Below are positions 1 through 9,298 of a stretch of DNA of 64,000 nucleotides, piece after piece. This stretch comes from Streptomyces brasiliensis. GTDB taxonomy: Bacteria > Actinomycetota > Actinomycetes > Streptomycetales > Streptomycetaceae. The stretch lies in contig NZ_BMQA01000014.1 of NCBI RefSeq assembly GCF_014647875.1, positions 1-64,000 of the forward strand, given 5' to 3'. The notes under the pieces are model-generated. The model was given only the letters and a program-made list of their open reading frames with translations. It was not told the origin of the DNA and did not search any database. Within the stretch, counting starts at the first letter, position 1, and each line of letters starts with the position of its first letter. Both the position numbers and the translations under genes were made by a program.

Positions 1-142
1 AACCGCCCCGTCTGACGTGAGCCCTGCCCGGCTCCGCCGGAGCCGTCTTCCGCCGCTCCATGACGGCACTCACCGACCGGCACCGGTTCGCTCCGCGAAC
101 CAAGTCGCTGCGCCGCTCCGCGCCGCTACGACATGATTCGAT

Positions 143-568
143 TCACCCCCGGCGTAAACGCCGGAGCACTGCGAATGAAGCCGGTAGCACAGGCAGGGTG
201 GCGCGCAACACGTTCAGAACGCCGAACACGTTCGTGTCGAACACGGAACGGGCCTGCGCGTCGGTGGATTCCTCGACCGCGCCGAACAGTCCGTAGCCCG
301 CGTTGTTGGCGACCACGTCGATGCGACCGAAGCGAGTGACGGCGCGGTCCACCGCGGCGGCCACGGCTGCCTCGTCACGTACATCGGTGTCGATGGCGAG
401 CAGGTGATCGGGGTGGGCCTCCTGCAACTCGGCCAAGCCTGCGATGTTTCGGGCGAGCGCCGCGACGTTCTCACCGGCTTCGAGTGCCTGGACGGTCAGC
501 TCTCGGCCGATGCCGGACGTCGCACCGGTGATCAGCCAGGTTCGGGAAGAGGTATGCGTTGATGTCAT
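143..568 (-). pseudogene. Truncated short-chain dehydrogenase/reductase
   Basis: The product begins with the Rossmann nucleotide-binding motif TGATSGIGRE (residues 15-24) and has the NNAG motif near residue 89, so it is a classical NAD(P)-dependent SDR. The family is normally 250-290 residues long; this frame stops after 141, before the Ser and YxxxK catalytic residues, and the last 15 residues do not look like SDR sequence. I therefore call it a 3'-truncated remnant. It is divergent from the CGNR-type gene on the + strand, a common regulator/oxidoreductase arrangement. A functional product is unlikely. Confidence 0.75.
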
Positions 569-593
569 AGTTATGACCGTAACGACTTTGCAC

Positions 594-627
594 GCAACTA
601 GTCAATCTCTCAGCACATCAGAGTTGC
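594..627. promoter_or_regulatory. Divergent SDR/CGNR intergenic region with inverted repeat
   Basis: The 94-nt gap between the two divergent genes holds GCAACT (594-599) and its complement AGTTGC (622-627). The spacing is about 22 nt. It could be an operator for the adjacent CGNR protein. This is inference from position only; the repeat is short and could be chance. Confidence 0.25.
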
Positions 628-671
628 GCCTTAATTGGAATTACAGCTTTCACTGATGTAAGTTGGGGGCC

Positions 672-1286
672 ATGAACAGGAGTGCGATACATGCCTCAGC
701 GCGAGGGCCCCGCGCCGAGTCTCCGGAGACGGAGCTGGTCCTGGCCTTTGTGAACACGCGCGCTGACGGAGATGGACGCCAAGAGCTCTTCGGCGATGCC
801 GGCGCGTTCAGTGCCTGGCTCTCCGCGCACGACCGAGCCGGCGGGCAGAACATCGTCACCGCCGCCGATGCCGCGACGGCGCGCGAGCTGCGGGACGCCC
901 TGGTGACCATGCTGCTCGCCCACTCCGGCGATCAGGACAGTCTCGGCGCACCGCTGGAGGCCGCCGAGCAGCACCTCCGTCGGGCCGGCAGTCTTTACCC
1001 GCTGGTCAGCGTCGTGACCGCCGACGGCGCCACTCTGACCTCTGAGCAGACCGGCGTCGCGGGTGTGTTCGCAAGGGTGCTCGCCGCCGTCACGACCTTC
1101 GCTCAGCAAGGTGACTGGCAGCGCCTGAAAGCCTGCCGCAACCCTCCATGCCACTTCGGTTTCTTCGACCGCACACGCAACGGAGCGGCGCGGTACTGCA
1201 GCCCGAGCTGCGGGTCCGCGGTATCCATGCGAAACTACCGCGAGCGAAAGCGCCAACAGGACGCCGCGGCAACCGACGGCAACTGA
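672..1286 (+). CDS. CGNR zinc-finger (ABATE domain) transcriptional regulator
   Basis: The C-terminal 45 residues form a treble-clef-like zinc finger: CRNPPC, then RYCSPSCG, followed by the basic helix MRNYRERKR. The N-terminal part fits the ABATE domain that usually precedes CGNR fingers. Family members are putative transcription factors of about 190-210 residues; this one has 204. The eponymous CGNR tetrad is altered to CGSA, while the cysteines remain. ATG at 672 is preceded by GGGGG at only 2 nt spacing; TTG at 663 is an alternative start. Being divergent from the SDR remnant suggests it once controlled that gene. Confidence 0.75.
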   Translation: MNRSAIHASARGPRAESPETELVLAFVNTRADGDGRQELFGDAGAFSAWLSAHDRAGGQNIVTAADAATARELRDALVTMLLAHSGDQDSLGAPLEAAEQHLRRAGSLYPLVSVVTADGATLTSEQTGVAGVFARVLAAVTTFAQQGDWQRLKACRNPPCHFGFFDRTRNGAARYCSPSCGSAVSMRNYRERKRQQDAAATDGN

Positions 1287-1354
1287 GGGTCCGGAACCGC
1301 CGGTGGAGCGGTCTCAGGGAGGCCAGAGGACCCGAGAGAATCCAGGTGCGCCTT

Positions 1355-2716
1355 GTGACCAGCATCGACCCCGAACCCGTGCCGGTGATGATCTCCCAGA
1401 GCCCGCTGAAGGCGTGGCTACGCCGGCACGCCTCCCCGCTGGTCGCTTCGGCGACGCTGGTCACGATCACGCTGGCGGGCCTTCTCATCCCCGAGGACAT
1501 CCATTTCGGCTCCCTGTTCGTCGCGGTGCCGGCGCTGACCGCGGTCGCTCCCCACGCCCGCGTCACGCTCTGCATGACCGGCCTCGCCTGCGTCGGCTCC
1601 GTCGCCGTGGACATCCGCGACGGTCTCGCCCGGTCGTCGATCCTGCCGATCCACGTCCTGGACGTACTGGTGATCTGCGGTCTCGTGCTCGTCCTGCGGC
1701 GCATACGCGACATGGACCACCAGACGCTCGCAGCCATCAGAGCCGTGTCGGAGACGGCCCAGCGGGCCCTGCTGCGTCCGCTGCCGTGCCGGGTCGGCTG
1801 CTTGAGGATCGCGGCCGCATACCGGTCGGCCGACGCCCACGCGCGCATCGGGGGTGACATCTACGCGGCGGAGCGCGTCGACGGCACGGTCCGCTTCCTG
1901 ATCGGCGACGTACGGGGCAAGGGCCTCGCGGCCGTCGACGACGCCGCAGCGGTGCTGGGGTCGTTCCGGGAGTCCGCGCACCGCGACGCGACCCTCGACA
2001 AGCTGGCCCGGTCACTGGAGACCAGCGTGCAACGGCACCTGGCCCAGTACGCAGACTGCGAAGGTGATGCGTCCGAGCGGTTCATCACCGCCCTCGTCGT
2101 CGAGGTCCCCGACGACACCACCGAAGTCCGCGTGATCAGCTGCGGTCACCCGAATCCGATGATGTCGCGCCGCACCGGCACCTGTCTGCTGGACCTGGCC
2201 CAGCCGGCGCCGCCACTCGGCCTGGGCGGACCGGACCCGGGGTACCGCGTCGACACCTTCCGCTACGACCCCGGCGACACACTGCTGCTGTACACCGACG
2301 GGCTCATCGAGGCCCGCGACGCATCCGGGACGTTCTACCCGGCGCTGGACCGCTTCGCCACCCTGGACACGGACGAACCACACAGCGTCATCACCGGCCT
2401 CCTGACCGACCTCACCGCCCACGCCGGCGGAGAGGTACGCGACGACGTCGCCCTCGTCGCCGTCCAGCGACGCTGCACGAGTGCCCCTTCCCCCTCCCAC
2501 CCCCCACCAGTGGCCTCAGCACATCCGCCGACCCGAGAAATGACGTCACGCCGATGCGGCGACCGGGCGCAGCAGACGGAGTCGCTCCAGGGTGACGCGG
2601 TATCGAACGCGGCGGAGGCCAACGCCCGGTTGCGGCTGTTTGCGCTGCTCAAGGCTCAGGGCGTGCCCGCGGACGAGGCGGACGACCTGGTGGCCGCGCT
2701 GGCGGCTGAGCAGTAG
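1355..2716 (+). CDS. SpoIIE/PP2C-type serine/threonine phosphatase, membrane-anchored
   Basis: Three or four hydrophobic segments lie in the first 110 residues, followed by a PPM phosphatase domain of the SpoIIE/RsbU type. Metal-binding motifs are visible: GGDIY, GDVRGKG and YTDGLIEARD, and near the end DDVALVAV. In actinobacteria these enzymes dephosphorylate anti-anti-sigma factors or act as orphan phosphatases. I chose GTG 1355, 8 nt after an AGGTG; ATG 1388 is another possibility. The open frame reaches back to 1148 but there it overlaps the CGNR gene and has non-coding composition. After the phosphatase domain (about 2475) comes an unusual 80-residue tail that ends in a helical, acidic segment (LLKAQGVPADEADDLVAALA), possibly captured from another gene. 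Confidence 0.8.
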   Translation: MTSIDPEPVPVMISQSPLKAWLRRHASPLVASATLVTITLAGLLIPEDIHFGSLFVAVPALTAVAPHARVTLCMTGLACVGSVAVDIRDGLARSSILPIHVLDVLVICGLVLVLRRIRDMDHQTLAAIRAVSETAQRALLRPLPCRVGCLRIAAAYRSADAHARIGGDIYAAERVDGTVRFLIGDVRGKGLAAVDDAAAVLGSFRESAHRDATLDKLARSLETSVQRHLAQYADCEGDASERFITALVVEVPDDTTEVRVISCGHPNPMMSRRTGTCLLDLAQPAPPLGLGGPDPGYRVDTFRYDPGDTLLLYTDGLIEARDASGTFYPALDRFATLDTDEPHSVITGLLTDLTAHAGGEVRDDVALVAVQRRCTSAPSPSHPPPVASAHPPTREMTSRRCGDRAQQTESLQGDAVSNAAEANARLRLFALLKAQGVPADEADDLVAALAAEQ

Positions 2717-2826
2717 CCGGGGCTCAGTGCGCGGTGGTGGAGCTGGGCGGCATGGCGCGGCCTTTCGGGGGCCGGCGTTCGAGGACGGCCGGGACGCGGG
2801 CGTGACGGCCGTGAGCAAGGCCCCGG

Positions 2827-3691
2827 GTGCGCATTGTGGACGGCTTCGACCTCGCCATCGGGGACGAAGCCCACGCCGCCGACGGTGATCTTGGAAGGCC
2901 GTGGACGGCGACCCACGTCAACGCCCGCATACCGGCGGCTTCCGGCTGTGCCTGACCGCGACCCCACGCATCCTCGCCTCACCCCGCCCGCAGAGAGGCG
3001 CGGACGGCCAGCATGCCGAGGCCGCGACCGTGGCCGACGACCCGGGCGGACGTACAGCGCGTGGCCGGCCGAACACGCACTCTCGGAGGCGATCGAGCGG
3101 GAGAACCTCACCCCCTCAGACATCGACGTCCGGGACATCCGCGGCCCCTCCCCCGCGGCCGGACTCTCCGAGGACGCACTGCGGGGCCGACGCCTTGCCC
3201 TCGTGGAGCACGCGGCGGCGTACAACTGCGCACCGTCATGACCTTCCACCAGAAGGTCGGGCAGGCCATCCCGATGCCGCCACCTTCGCGGAGCAGCTGC
3301 CGGCGACGGCCTCGGAGCTGTACGTCACCCACGCGGCCGACGACGGCCTGGCCAAGCCGGACCGGCTGCCGAGGTCCTCGGCCGGCGCGGGGGTCTACGA
3401 CCTGGAGGCCGGCCGCCACGTACCCGGGACCGGGTGTGGTCGGCATGGCTGTGCTGCGACCACCTAGCGGCCGAACGGCGCGAAGTGCTCCGACAGTGCC
3501 AACAGCATCGACGCCGGGGCCGGGACGTACGCAGGGCCTTCCTCACCTCCGTGCGGGTTCTCGGGGAAGGCGTCGACGTCGCCGGTGAGCGTGGAGTGGA
3601 GGCCATCTGCTTCGCCGACACCCGCGGCTCCCGGGCCGAGATCGTGCAGAACATCGGCCGGGCGCTCCGCCTGAACCGGGCGTCCCCGTAA
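2827..3691 (+). pseudogene. Decayed DEAD/DEAH-box helicase (helicase-associated family)
   Basis: Pieces of one superfamily 2 helicase are readable in order but in changing frames. The DEAH box FDLAIGDEAHA is at about 2845-2877 (DEAH at 2863-2874). LTATPRILA follows at about 2955. AEHALSEAIERE is near 3072, ALVEHAAAYN near 3197, then MTFHQKV at 3238. The segments ELYVTHAADD and GLAKPDRLP follow, then VWSAWL and REVLRQ. The last piece runs RVLGEGVDV to IVQNIGRALRL and ends at 3691. At least five frame changes are needed, plus loss of the N-terminal Walker A region and the C-terminal part. Intact relatives in Streptomyces are several hundred residues longer. The gene is dead. Confidence 0.8.
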
Positions 3692-3909
3692 TGACCGGCT
3701 CCGGACCGGGTCCGGGCGGCGAGAGCACATCGACTACGCGCCGTCCGTCGATCGAACAGGGCCTCAGCAAGCGCTCGACGGCGCGTGGTCTTCACCACAA
3801 TTTGCTCATTTCAGGGCGGACAAATGTCTATAAGTAGTTTTATAGCTATTTGCCACTCCCTAGGCATCCAGCTCCAGGGATTCAACGACCAGTGACACGG
3901 GAGAAGCGT

Positions 3910-5151
3910 TTGATCACGGCACGTAAAGGACGCACCCGACTGGTGGCTGCGGTCGGTGTACTCGGCGGTGTGCTCTCACTCACGGCGCTCGGCGGTACCA
4001 GCAACGCTGCCACCAGCGGCAACGACGCCGGGAATCACCCGAAACCGCCGGCGCGGGCGAATCAGGCGGCCCCCCAGGAGGCTTCCGACGCCCGAATAAA
4101 GATCACGCCCAGGCAAGGTGCCTACGACGTCGGGATCAACGACCCCGTCAAGGTCACCGTCAGCAACGGCAATCTCACCAAGGTGACCATGACCGCCGTC
4201 GCGACCGGTACCGAGGTTGCGGGCACCCTGTCCGCGGACGGCACGTCCTGGAAGCCGAACGGCCCCCTGGAGCGGGCCACCAAGTACCAGGTCACCTCGG
4301 AGGCCACGGACGCCAAGGGCCGCCCCGTCACCGGGAACGCGACGATCACCACGGTCTCCCCGGCCAACAACTTCATCGGGCACCTCTCCCCCGAGAACGG
4401 CTCGACCGTCGGCGTGGGCATGCCGGTGACGGTCAACTTCGACAAGGCGATCAGCAACAAGGCCGCCATGGAGTCGAAGATCCAGGTCAGCTCCAGCAGC
4501 GGCCAGCAGGTCGTCGGCCACTGGTTCAACGACCACCGCCTGGACTTCCGCCCCAAGAACTACTGGAAGCCCGGCTCCACCGTCACCGCCACGCTCAACC
4601 TCCACGGCATCCAGAAGACGGTCACGTTCAAGATCGGCCGCAGCCAGGTCAGCACGGTCGACGCCAAGACGAAGCAGATGACCGTCGTACGGGACGGCAA
4701 GACGATCAAGACCATCCCGATCTCGTCCGGCAGCACCGAGCACCCGACGTACAACGGTCAGATGGTCATCTCCCAGAAGTTCAGGCAGGTCCACATGAAC
4801 GGTGCGACCGTCGGCCTCACGGAGAAGGACGGCAAGCCCTCCTACGACATCCAGGCCGTACCGCACGCCATGCGCCTGACCGACTCGGGCACCTTCATCC
4901 ACGGCAACTACTGGGGTGCCGACTCGATCTTCGGCAAGGTCAACACCAGCCACGGCTGCGTGGGCCTGAAGGACGTCAAGGGCGGCGGCGACAGCAAGCA
5001 GCCCGCCGCGTGGTTCTTCGACCACTCGATGATCGGTGACGTCGTGATCGTCAAGAACTCCGCGGACAAGACCACAGTGGCTCCGGACAACGGCCTCAGC
5101 GACTGGAACATGCCGTGGAGCGAGTGGGTCGCGGGCAGCGCGACCCACTGA
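3910..5151 (+). CDS. Secreted L,D-transpeptidase (YkuD domain, Ig-like repeats)
   Basis: A Sec-type signal segment (residues 8-33) is followed by two Ig-like domains (about 60-150 and 155-240) and a C-terminal YkuD catalytic domain. The active-site signature is complete: His331 in TFIHGNYWG, then SHGCVGL with His348 and nucleophile Cys350. The family cross-links peptidoglycan stem peptides 3-3 and confers beta-lactam-insensitive crosslinking; it acts at the outer face of the membrane. TTG 3910 lies 6 nt after GGGAG, the best ribosome binding site; GTG 3892 is an in-frame alternative. No lipobox is obvious, although LTALGG is close to the signal peptidase region. A strong terminator follows at 5196. 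Confidence 0.88.
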   Translation: MITARKGRTRLVAAVGVLGGVLSLTALGGTSNAATSGNDAGNHPKPPARANQAAPQEASDARIKITPRQGAYDVGINDPVKVTVSNGNLTKVTMTAVATGTEVAGTLSADGTSWKPNGPLERATKYQVTSEATDAKGRPVTGNATITTVSPANNFIGHLSPENGSTVGVGMPVTVNFDKAISNKAAMESKIQVSSSSGQQVVGHWFNDHRLDFRPKNYWKPGSTVTATLNLHGIQKTVTFKIGRSQVSTVDAKTKQMTVVRDGKTIKTIPISSGSTEHPTYNGQMVISQKFRQVHMNGATVGLTEKDGKPSYDIQAVPHAMRLTDSGTFIHGNYWGADSIFGKVNTSHGCVGLKDVKGGGDSKQPAAWFFDHSMIGDVVIVKNSADKTTVAPDNGLSDWNMPWSEWVAGSATH

Positions 5152-5195
5152 CGCCACGCCACTCCCCACGCGTCCGAACCTGAATCCCTTCCGCC

Positions 5196-5228
5196 AGGCG
5201 GCGGGCGACACCGTGTCGCCCGCCGCCT
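5196..5228 (+). terminator. Rho-independent-type terminator after L,D-transpeptidase
   Basis: A perfect 16-bp inverted repeat, 5196-5211 (starting AGGCGGCGGGCG) and 5213-5228, with a single-base centre, lies 45 nt after the transpeptidase stop. No T-tract follows, as is usual for Streptomyces stem-loop terminators. Confidence 0.8.
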
Positions 5229-5737
5229 GCGGCGTCAGGGCGCTCGAACAGCCCTCACCGCGTGTGGAACCGCGGTTGCGTCACGTCGCCCGACAGACGA
5301 CCGATGCCGGCGGACCGACGGGCTGTTCGACACCGGTTCTGTGCGCCCATTGCCCGCCCAGTCTCGCTTGGTACGGGGTTGTAAGAAGCTGATCGCGAAC
5401 AGCGCGGTGTTCAAGATCCCCCGGGGGCCACAGGTCATGCGGCGTCGTCCTTCATGACCTCCCTTCACAGCGAAGCCTGCGGTCCGGCCGACAGGCGGCC
5501 AGGGCGTTCCCGGCTGCTCCCCCTCAGGGTCGTGGCGGCGGCGAGGACCCGGCCGACATGGCGAACCAGCCCCATCCGCTGGGATACAGCAGACATTTCC
5601 ATCGTCGTATCCCACAACCGCCCCTATCAGAAACGGACTTGTTCCCGTCACATCAGTAACACGACGGATACACAGCACCGTTGACGCGTTTCAGTGCTGA
5701 CCTTAGGCTCGCTCGCCATCGGTTCCAGCCAGAGTTC
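5229..5737. other. Intergenic region without recognisable gene
   Basis: About 500 nt with no reading frame that carries a known motif or convincing codon bias. The open frames here are arginine-rich shadows. The stretch around 5570-5720 is relatively AT-rich and probably contains the promoter of the CocE-type gene. Confidence 0.5.
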
Positions 5738-5799
5738 GCACACATGGTCCCGTTCCTGACATGTGTGCGACCGCCCGTCGTCGCTGCGACGGCGGGCGG
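5738..5799 (+). promoter_or_regulatory. Two stacked inverted repeats in leader of CocE-type gene
   Basis: GCACACATG (5738-5746) pairs perfectly with CATGTGTGC (5760-5768). It is followed immediately by CCGCCCGTCGTCG (5771-5783) pairing with CGACGGCGGGCGG (5787-5799), with one mismatch. The first looks like an operator, the second like an intrinsic terminator or attenuator. Both sit 60-120 nt before the GTG start at 5859, so control of read-through or repressor binding is plausible. Function is inferred. Confidence 0.5.
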
Positions 5800-5858
5800 G
5801 GCGCTGCCGCTCGACCGGAACCGCCGTTCCGCTCCGTACCGACGACTCGGGAGAGCAT

Positions 5859-7736
5859 GTGAACAGACGTCGCGCGCCCGGCTGGGCAGCCTCGGCACTC
5901 GTCACCACTCTGGCGCTGACCGGCGCACTCGCCGGCCCTGCCGTCGCGTCACCGGCCGCCACTTCCGCTCAGAGCCCGACCACGGCGGTCGCCACCGCGA
6001 CCGACGGCATCACGCACGAGCAGAACGACCGTGTCCCGGAGGGCTCGGTCTGGACCCAGCACTACTTCCCGTCCTCGGACGACTCCGGTACCGAACTTCA
6101 CGGCGACCTGCTGATGCCCGAAGGCGTACCCGCCGGGCAGAAGGTGCCGGTCATCCTCTCCATCGGCCCGTACTTCGGGCACATGGGCCAGACGAACCCC
6201 GAGGGCTGGACCCACACCGGTCCCTCGAACCGCTTCCAGGACTTCATCGAGGGCAGCGACCTCTTCGCCCACGGCTACGCGTTCCTCATGGTCGACCTGC
6301 GCGGCTTCGGCGGCTCGACCGGCTGCCTCGACTGGGGCGGTCCCGGCGAGCAGGCCGACGTGAAGGCCGCGATCAACTGGGCCGCGAGCCAGCCGTGGTC
6401 GACCGGCGCGGTGGGCATGTACGGCAAGTCCTACGACGCCGTCACCGGCCTCATCGGCAACGACCTGAAGCAGTCCGCGCTGAAGGCCGTTGTCGCCGGG
6501 GAGCCCCTCTGGGACATGTACCAGTACATCTACTCCAACGGCGTCCCCCGCCCTAATGTGACCGGAACCGCGAATGCCTACAACGGCATCGCCACGATGG
6601 CCCCGCTGTCCGACGACGACGCGCGCTATCAGGCCAACGCCCGGTACGAGGACAACCACCCGGGGTGCCTGACCGAGAACTCGGCCGGCTACCGGATATC
6701 CGACCAGAACGACCCGTTCTGGACCTCCCGTGACCTGGCCAAGATGGCTCAGGGCACCAACACGCCGCTCTTCGTCACCCAGGGCTTCATCGAGAACAAC
6801 ACCAAGCCCGAGGAGATGCAGGAGTACCTCACCAACCACACCGGCCCGGAGCGCGGTTGGGTCGGCCAGTGGGACCACGTGCGTGGTGGCGACCGGGTGA
6901 GCGACGGTCGCCTTGCCATGGGCCGCGAGGGCTGGTACGACGAGACGCTGTCCTTCTACGACCAGTACCTCAAGGGAGTTCAGCCCTCGGTCGACTACCC
7001 GACGTACTCCGTCGAGGACTCCACCGGTCGCTGGCGGGCCCAGGACACCTGGCCGGTGGTGGAGCGCAACGTCACCCTCCCGCTGGGGAACGGCAGTTAC
7101 CTCGACGACGGCGGTGCCTCCGCCCGCGCCAACCTGGCCGCAGCCGGCACGCCGGCACCCGAGGCGGTGCAGCCGTCGGGCAACTGGGACATGGAGAACG
7201 CCCCGGCCACCGAGCAGCCGGCGCCCAAGGGGCTGGCCAAGGGCATCGCGAAGAGGCAGCAGGCCGGTGAGATCGGTTCCAGCTTCTTCGTCTGGTCACA
7301 GCCGCTCGCCCAAGACGTACGGCTGACCGCCACACCGAACGTCTCCCTGACCGCGAAGGGCGAGGGCAACGTCATGCTCAAGCTCTACGACGTCGGCCCG
7401 GACGGCAAGGCCGTGATGTTCGACGAACAAGTCTCCCTGCTCAAGGCGGGCCGGATGAGCGTCGACCTCAAGGCGACCGACTGGACGCTGGCGGCCGGGC
7501 ATGTCCTGGCCGTGGAGATCGGTTCGATCCAGACCGGGTCGTGGCGTGACACCCCGTCCGGTCAGACCATCAACGTCTCGGGCGCCGTGCTGAGGCTGTC
7601 CCTGGACGGCCCGTCCGACGACGTGGCCACCCAGGGAGACCGCTCACCGTACCTGAACACCTACCTGCGCCAGTACACGGTGGACCTGCCGGCCGGTCCG
7701 GCTTCCTTCGCCGTGACGCCCGGCGGCCACATCTGA
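5859..7736 (+). CDS. Secreted CocE/NonD family hydrolase (X-Pro dipeptidyl-peptidase-like)
   Basis: A signal peptide (residues 3-30, ending AVASPAA) precedes an alpha/beta-hydrolase of the CocE/NonD/X-Pro dipeptidyl-peptidase group. The nucleophile is Ser191 in YGKSYDAVTG. The catalytic Asp/His region is recognisable as GFIENN and GQWDHVRGGD (His in WDH). The C-terminal jelly-roll PepX_C domain spans roughly residues 440-610. The family cleaves esters, acyl groups or prolyl dipeptides; the substrate here is unknown. GTG 5859 is 8 nt after GGGAGA and gives a clean signal peptide, so the longer frame from 5763 is rejected. Expressed alone, with the hairpins at 5738-5799 upstream. Confidence 0.88.
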   Translation: MNRRRAPGWAASALVTTLALTGALAGPAVASPAATSAQSPTTAVATATDGITHEQNDRVPEGSVWTQHYFPSSDDSGTELHGDLLMPEGVPAGQKVPVILSIGPYFGHMGQTNPEGWTHTGPSNRFQDFIEGSDLFAHGYAFLMVDLRGFGGSTGCLDWGGPGEQADVKAAINWAASQPWSTGAVGMYGKSYDAVTGLIGNDLKQSALKAVVAGEPLWDMYQYIYSNGVPRPNVTGTANAYNGIATMAPLSDDDARYQANARYEDNHPGCLTENSAGYRISDQNDPFWTSRDLAKMAQGTNTPLFVTQGFIENNTKPEEMQEYLTNHTGPERGWVGQWDHVRGGDRVSDGRLAMGREGWYDETLSFYDQYLKGVQPSVDYPTYSVEDSTGRWRAQDTWPVVERNVTLPLGNGSYLDDGGASARANLAAAGTPAPEAVQPSGNWDMENAPATEQPAPKGLAKGIAKRQQAGEIGSSFFVWSQPLAQDVRLTATPNVSLTAKGEGNVMLKLYDVGPDGKAVMFDEQVSLLKAGRMSVDLKATDWTLAAGHVLAVEIGSIQTGSWRDTPSGQTINVSGAVLRLSLDGPSDDVATQGDRSPYLNTYLRQYTVDLPAGPASFAVTPGGHI

Positions 7737-8061
7737 TCCCACGCCCGCAGGCCGGCGCCGGCCGGCACGGCTCCCGGCCCCGCTCCGGAGCACCGTCCGG
7801 CACCGGCCCAGGCACCAGGCATGTCTCCCCCGAACAGTGCCTCGTTGTCCTGATCATGCATGGCAGGGGGAGTTGACTGCCGAGACCAATGGGCGGTGCC
7901 GGAGCCTCCGCCGGACATGAACCGCGGAGACCGCGGGCCCGGCGACGGCGCTGCCCCGGTCCAAGCCCTGGATCTGGATGCCCACCACGTCGGCCACGCC
8001 GCCCGCGCCGACCTGCTCCGTCGCCTGGACCGCGACGGCCGAGGCGGAGGCCGCGACGTAC
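7737..8061. other. Intergenic/remnant DNA downstream of CocE-type gene
   Basis: No gene is recognised. A short perfect palindrome GGCCGGCGCCGGCC near 7752 may terminate transcription of the hydrolase. On the minus strand a low-complexity Ala/Val/Gly frame runs from about 8070 to 7860 and may be decayed sequence downstream of the recombinase scrap. Confidence 0.4.
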
Positions 8062-8424
8062 GACAAGGCGGCGGAAGACATTCGTCGAAGTGCTCCTGGA
8101 GCTCCGCCCACTCCTCGGACGTGGGGTTCCTGTACTCCTCCTCCGGCCGGAGCCGCGGCGCTGGTCGAGGAAGCGCTGGCAGTGCCACACGATGTCGTCA
8201 TCGAAGGCCGCGACGTATCCGCGGGTGGTCCGGATGTTCAGGTGTCCGAGCAACGCGGCACCGATGTGGCTGGGCAGCCCGGAGTTGACCAGGTCGGTGG
8301 CGAATATCCTGCGGAAGTCGTCGGCGGAAAACGTCGTCCCGACGAAGAGGTCGCGCAGATGGGCGGTGTTGAAGAGCCGCGCCACGGTAGTCGGGACCCG
8401 GGCATGGTTCTTGGAACCAGCTGA
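8062..8424 (-). pseudogene. Tyrosine recombinase (integrase) C-terminal remnant
   Basis: The minus strand reads TVARLFNTAHL, then FSADDFRRIFATDLVNSG and LPSHIGAALLGHLNIRTTRGYVA. This matches the C-terminal catalytic box of Streptomyces tyrosine recombinases (HxLRH-like DDFRR motif, LLGHLNxxTTRGYV). After a frame change near 8185 it continues LRPEEEYRNPTSEEWAELQEHFD, also typical of this recombinase group. The catalytic Tyr is represented by TRGYV. The N-terminal half is absent and the stop of the neighbouring HAD gene abuts it. It is an immobile scrap of an integrated element. Confidence 0.75.
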
Positions 8425-8458
8425 TGCGTGCCCCCGGGGAAGGCGTGGACCCGGTCGC

Positions 8459-9199
8459 TCACTTACGACGGCCGTGAAAGCCGGTCAGGTGGTCGGGGAG
8501 GTCGGTGAGCCGTTCGATGCGGAGCACCGTCTCGTCTGCCGTCGGCGAGGGTCCACCGGTGACGAAGTCGATGCCGCGGTCCAGCCAGATGCCGGTGAGC
8601 CCGGCGAGGGCGGCTGCGGTTACATCGCTTTCCAGCATGTCGCCCACGTTGACCGCCTGCGCGGGGTCCGTCCGCATCTGTCGGCAGGCGGTGGTGTAGG
8701 CGACGGGTTTGGCCACACCGAGCTCGGTCGGGGTCAGGACAGCTTCGAAGTATTCGAGGAGGCCGAAGCGGGCGAGCTTGGCGCGCTGCTGCTCGGGGTC
8801 CCCGTTGGTGAGAACAGCCAGACGCGGTCCTCGGGGAAGCCGTTTCAGGGTCTCCAGGCATGGCTGGACATCGGGATAGCACCGCCAGGACTCCTCGAAC
8901 ACGGTGAGGTAGCGCTCGGCGATCCAGGCGTCCAGAAGGCCGGGACTTTCAGGGACCGGCTCGCCGAGCATCGGCAGGAAGGAACGGAGCCTGCGTCGGT
9001 GGTGCTCGGTGAAGGAGCACTGACCGGCCAGGTATTCCCGCATGTGGCGCGCCTCCAGCGTCCACCACAACGTCACCAGCTCCTCCGGCGGAGCCGTCGC
9101 GTTCGGCGCGGCCTGGACGATCTGGCCGATCGTCTCCAAGACCGCGCTTCGGTGATCGACCAGGGTGCCGTCCAGATCGAAGAAAATCACATCTGCCAT
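8459..9199 (-). CDS. HAD-superfamily hydrolase
   Basis: All four HAD motifs are present in the 246-residue product. Motif I is FFDLDGTLVD (Asp8 nucleophile, Asp10), motif II is LTNGD, motif III has the Lys in GVAKPVAYTTA, and motif IV is GDMLESDV. The helical cap between motifs I and II fits subfamily IA, like YjjG/phosphoglycolate-type phosphatases. Likely a cytosolic phosphatase acting on a small phosphorylated metabolite; substrate unknown. The ATG at 9199 is followed by normal coding composition throughout. Its stop lies next to the recombinase remnant; it is divergent from the small gene at 9299. Confidence 0.88.
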   Translation of the reverse strand: MADVIFFDLDGTLVDHRSAVLETIGQIVQAAPNATAPPEELVTLWWTLEARHMREYLAGQCSFTEHHRRRLRSFLPMLGEPVPESPGLLDAWIAERYLTVFEESWRCYPDVQPCLETLKRLPRGPRLAVLTNGDPEQQRAKLARFGLLEYFEAVLTPTELGVAKPVAYTTACRQMRTDPAQAVNVGDMLESDVTAAALAGLTGIWLDRGIDFVTGGPSPTADETVLRIERLTDLPDHLTGFHGRRK

Positions 9200-9298
9200 A
9201 GGATGATCATCTCGTGATGCCTGTCCTTGACACCAGTTGAGGGCGTGTACTCCGGCTAAGCTCAGAAAAACACCGGTTACAGACCGCTTGAGGGGGCC

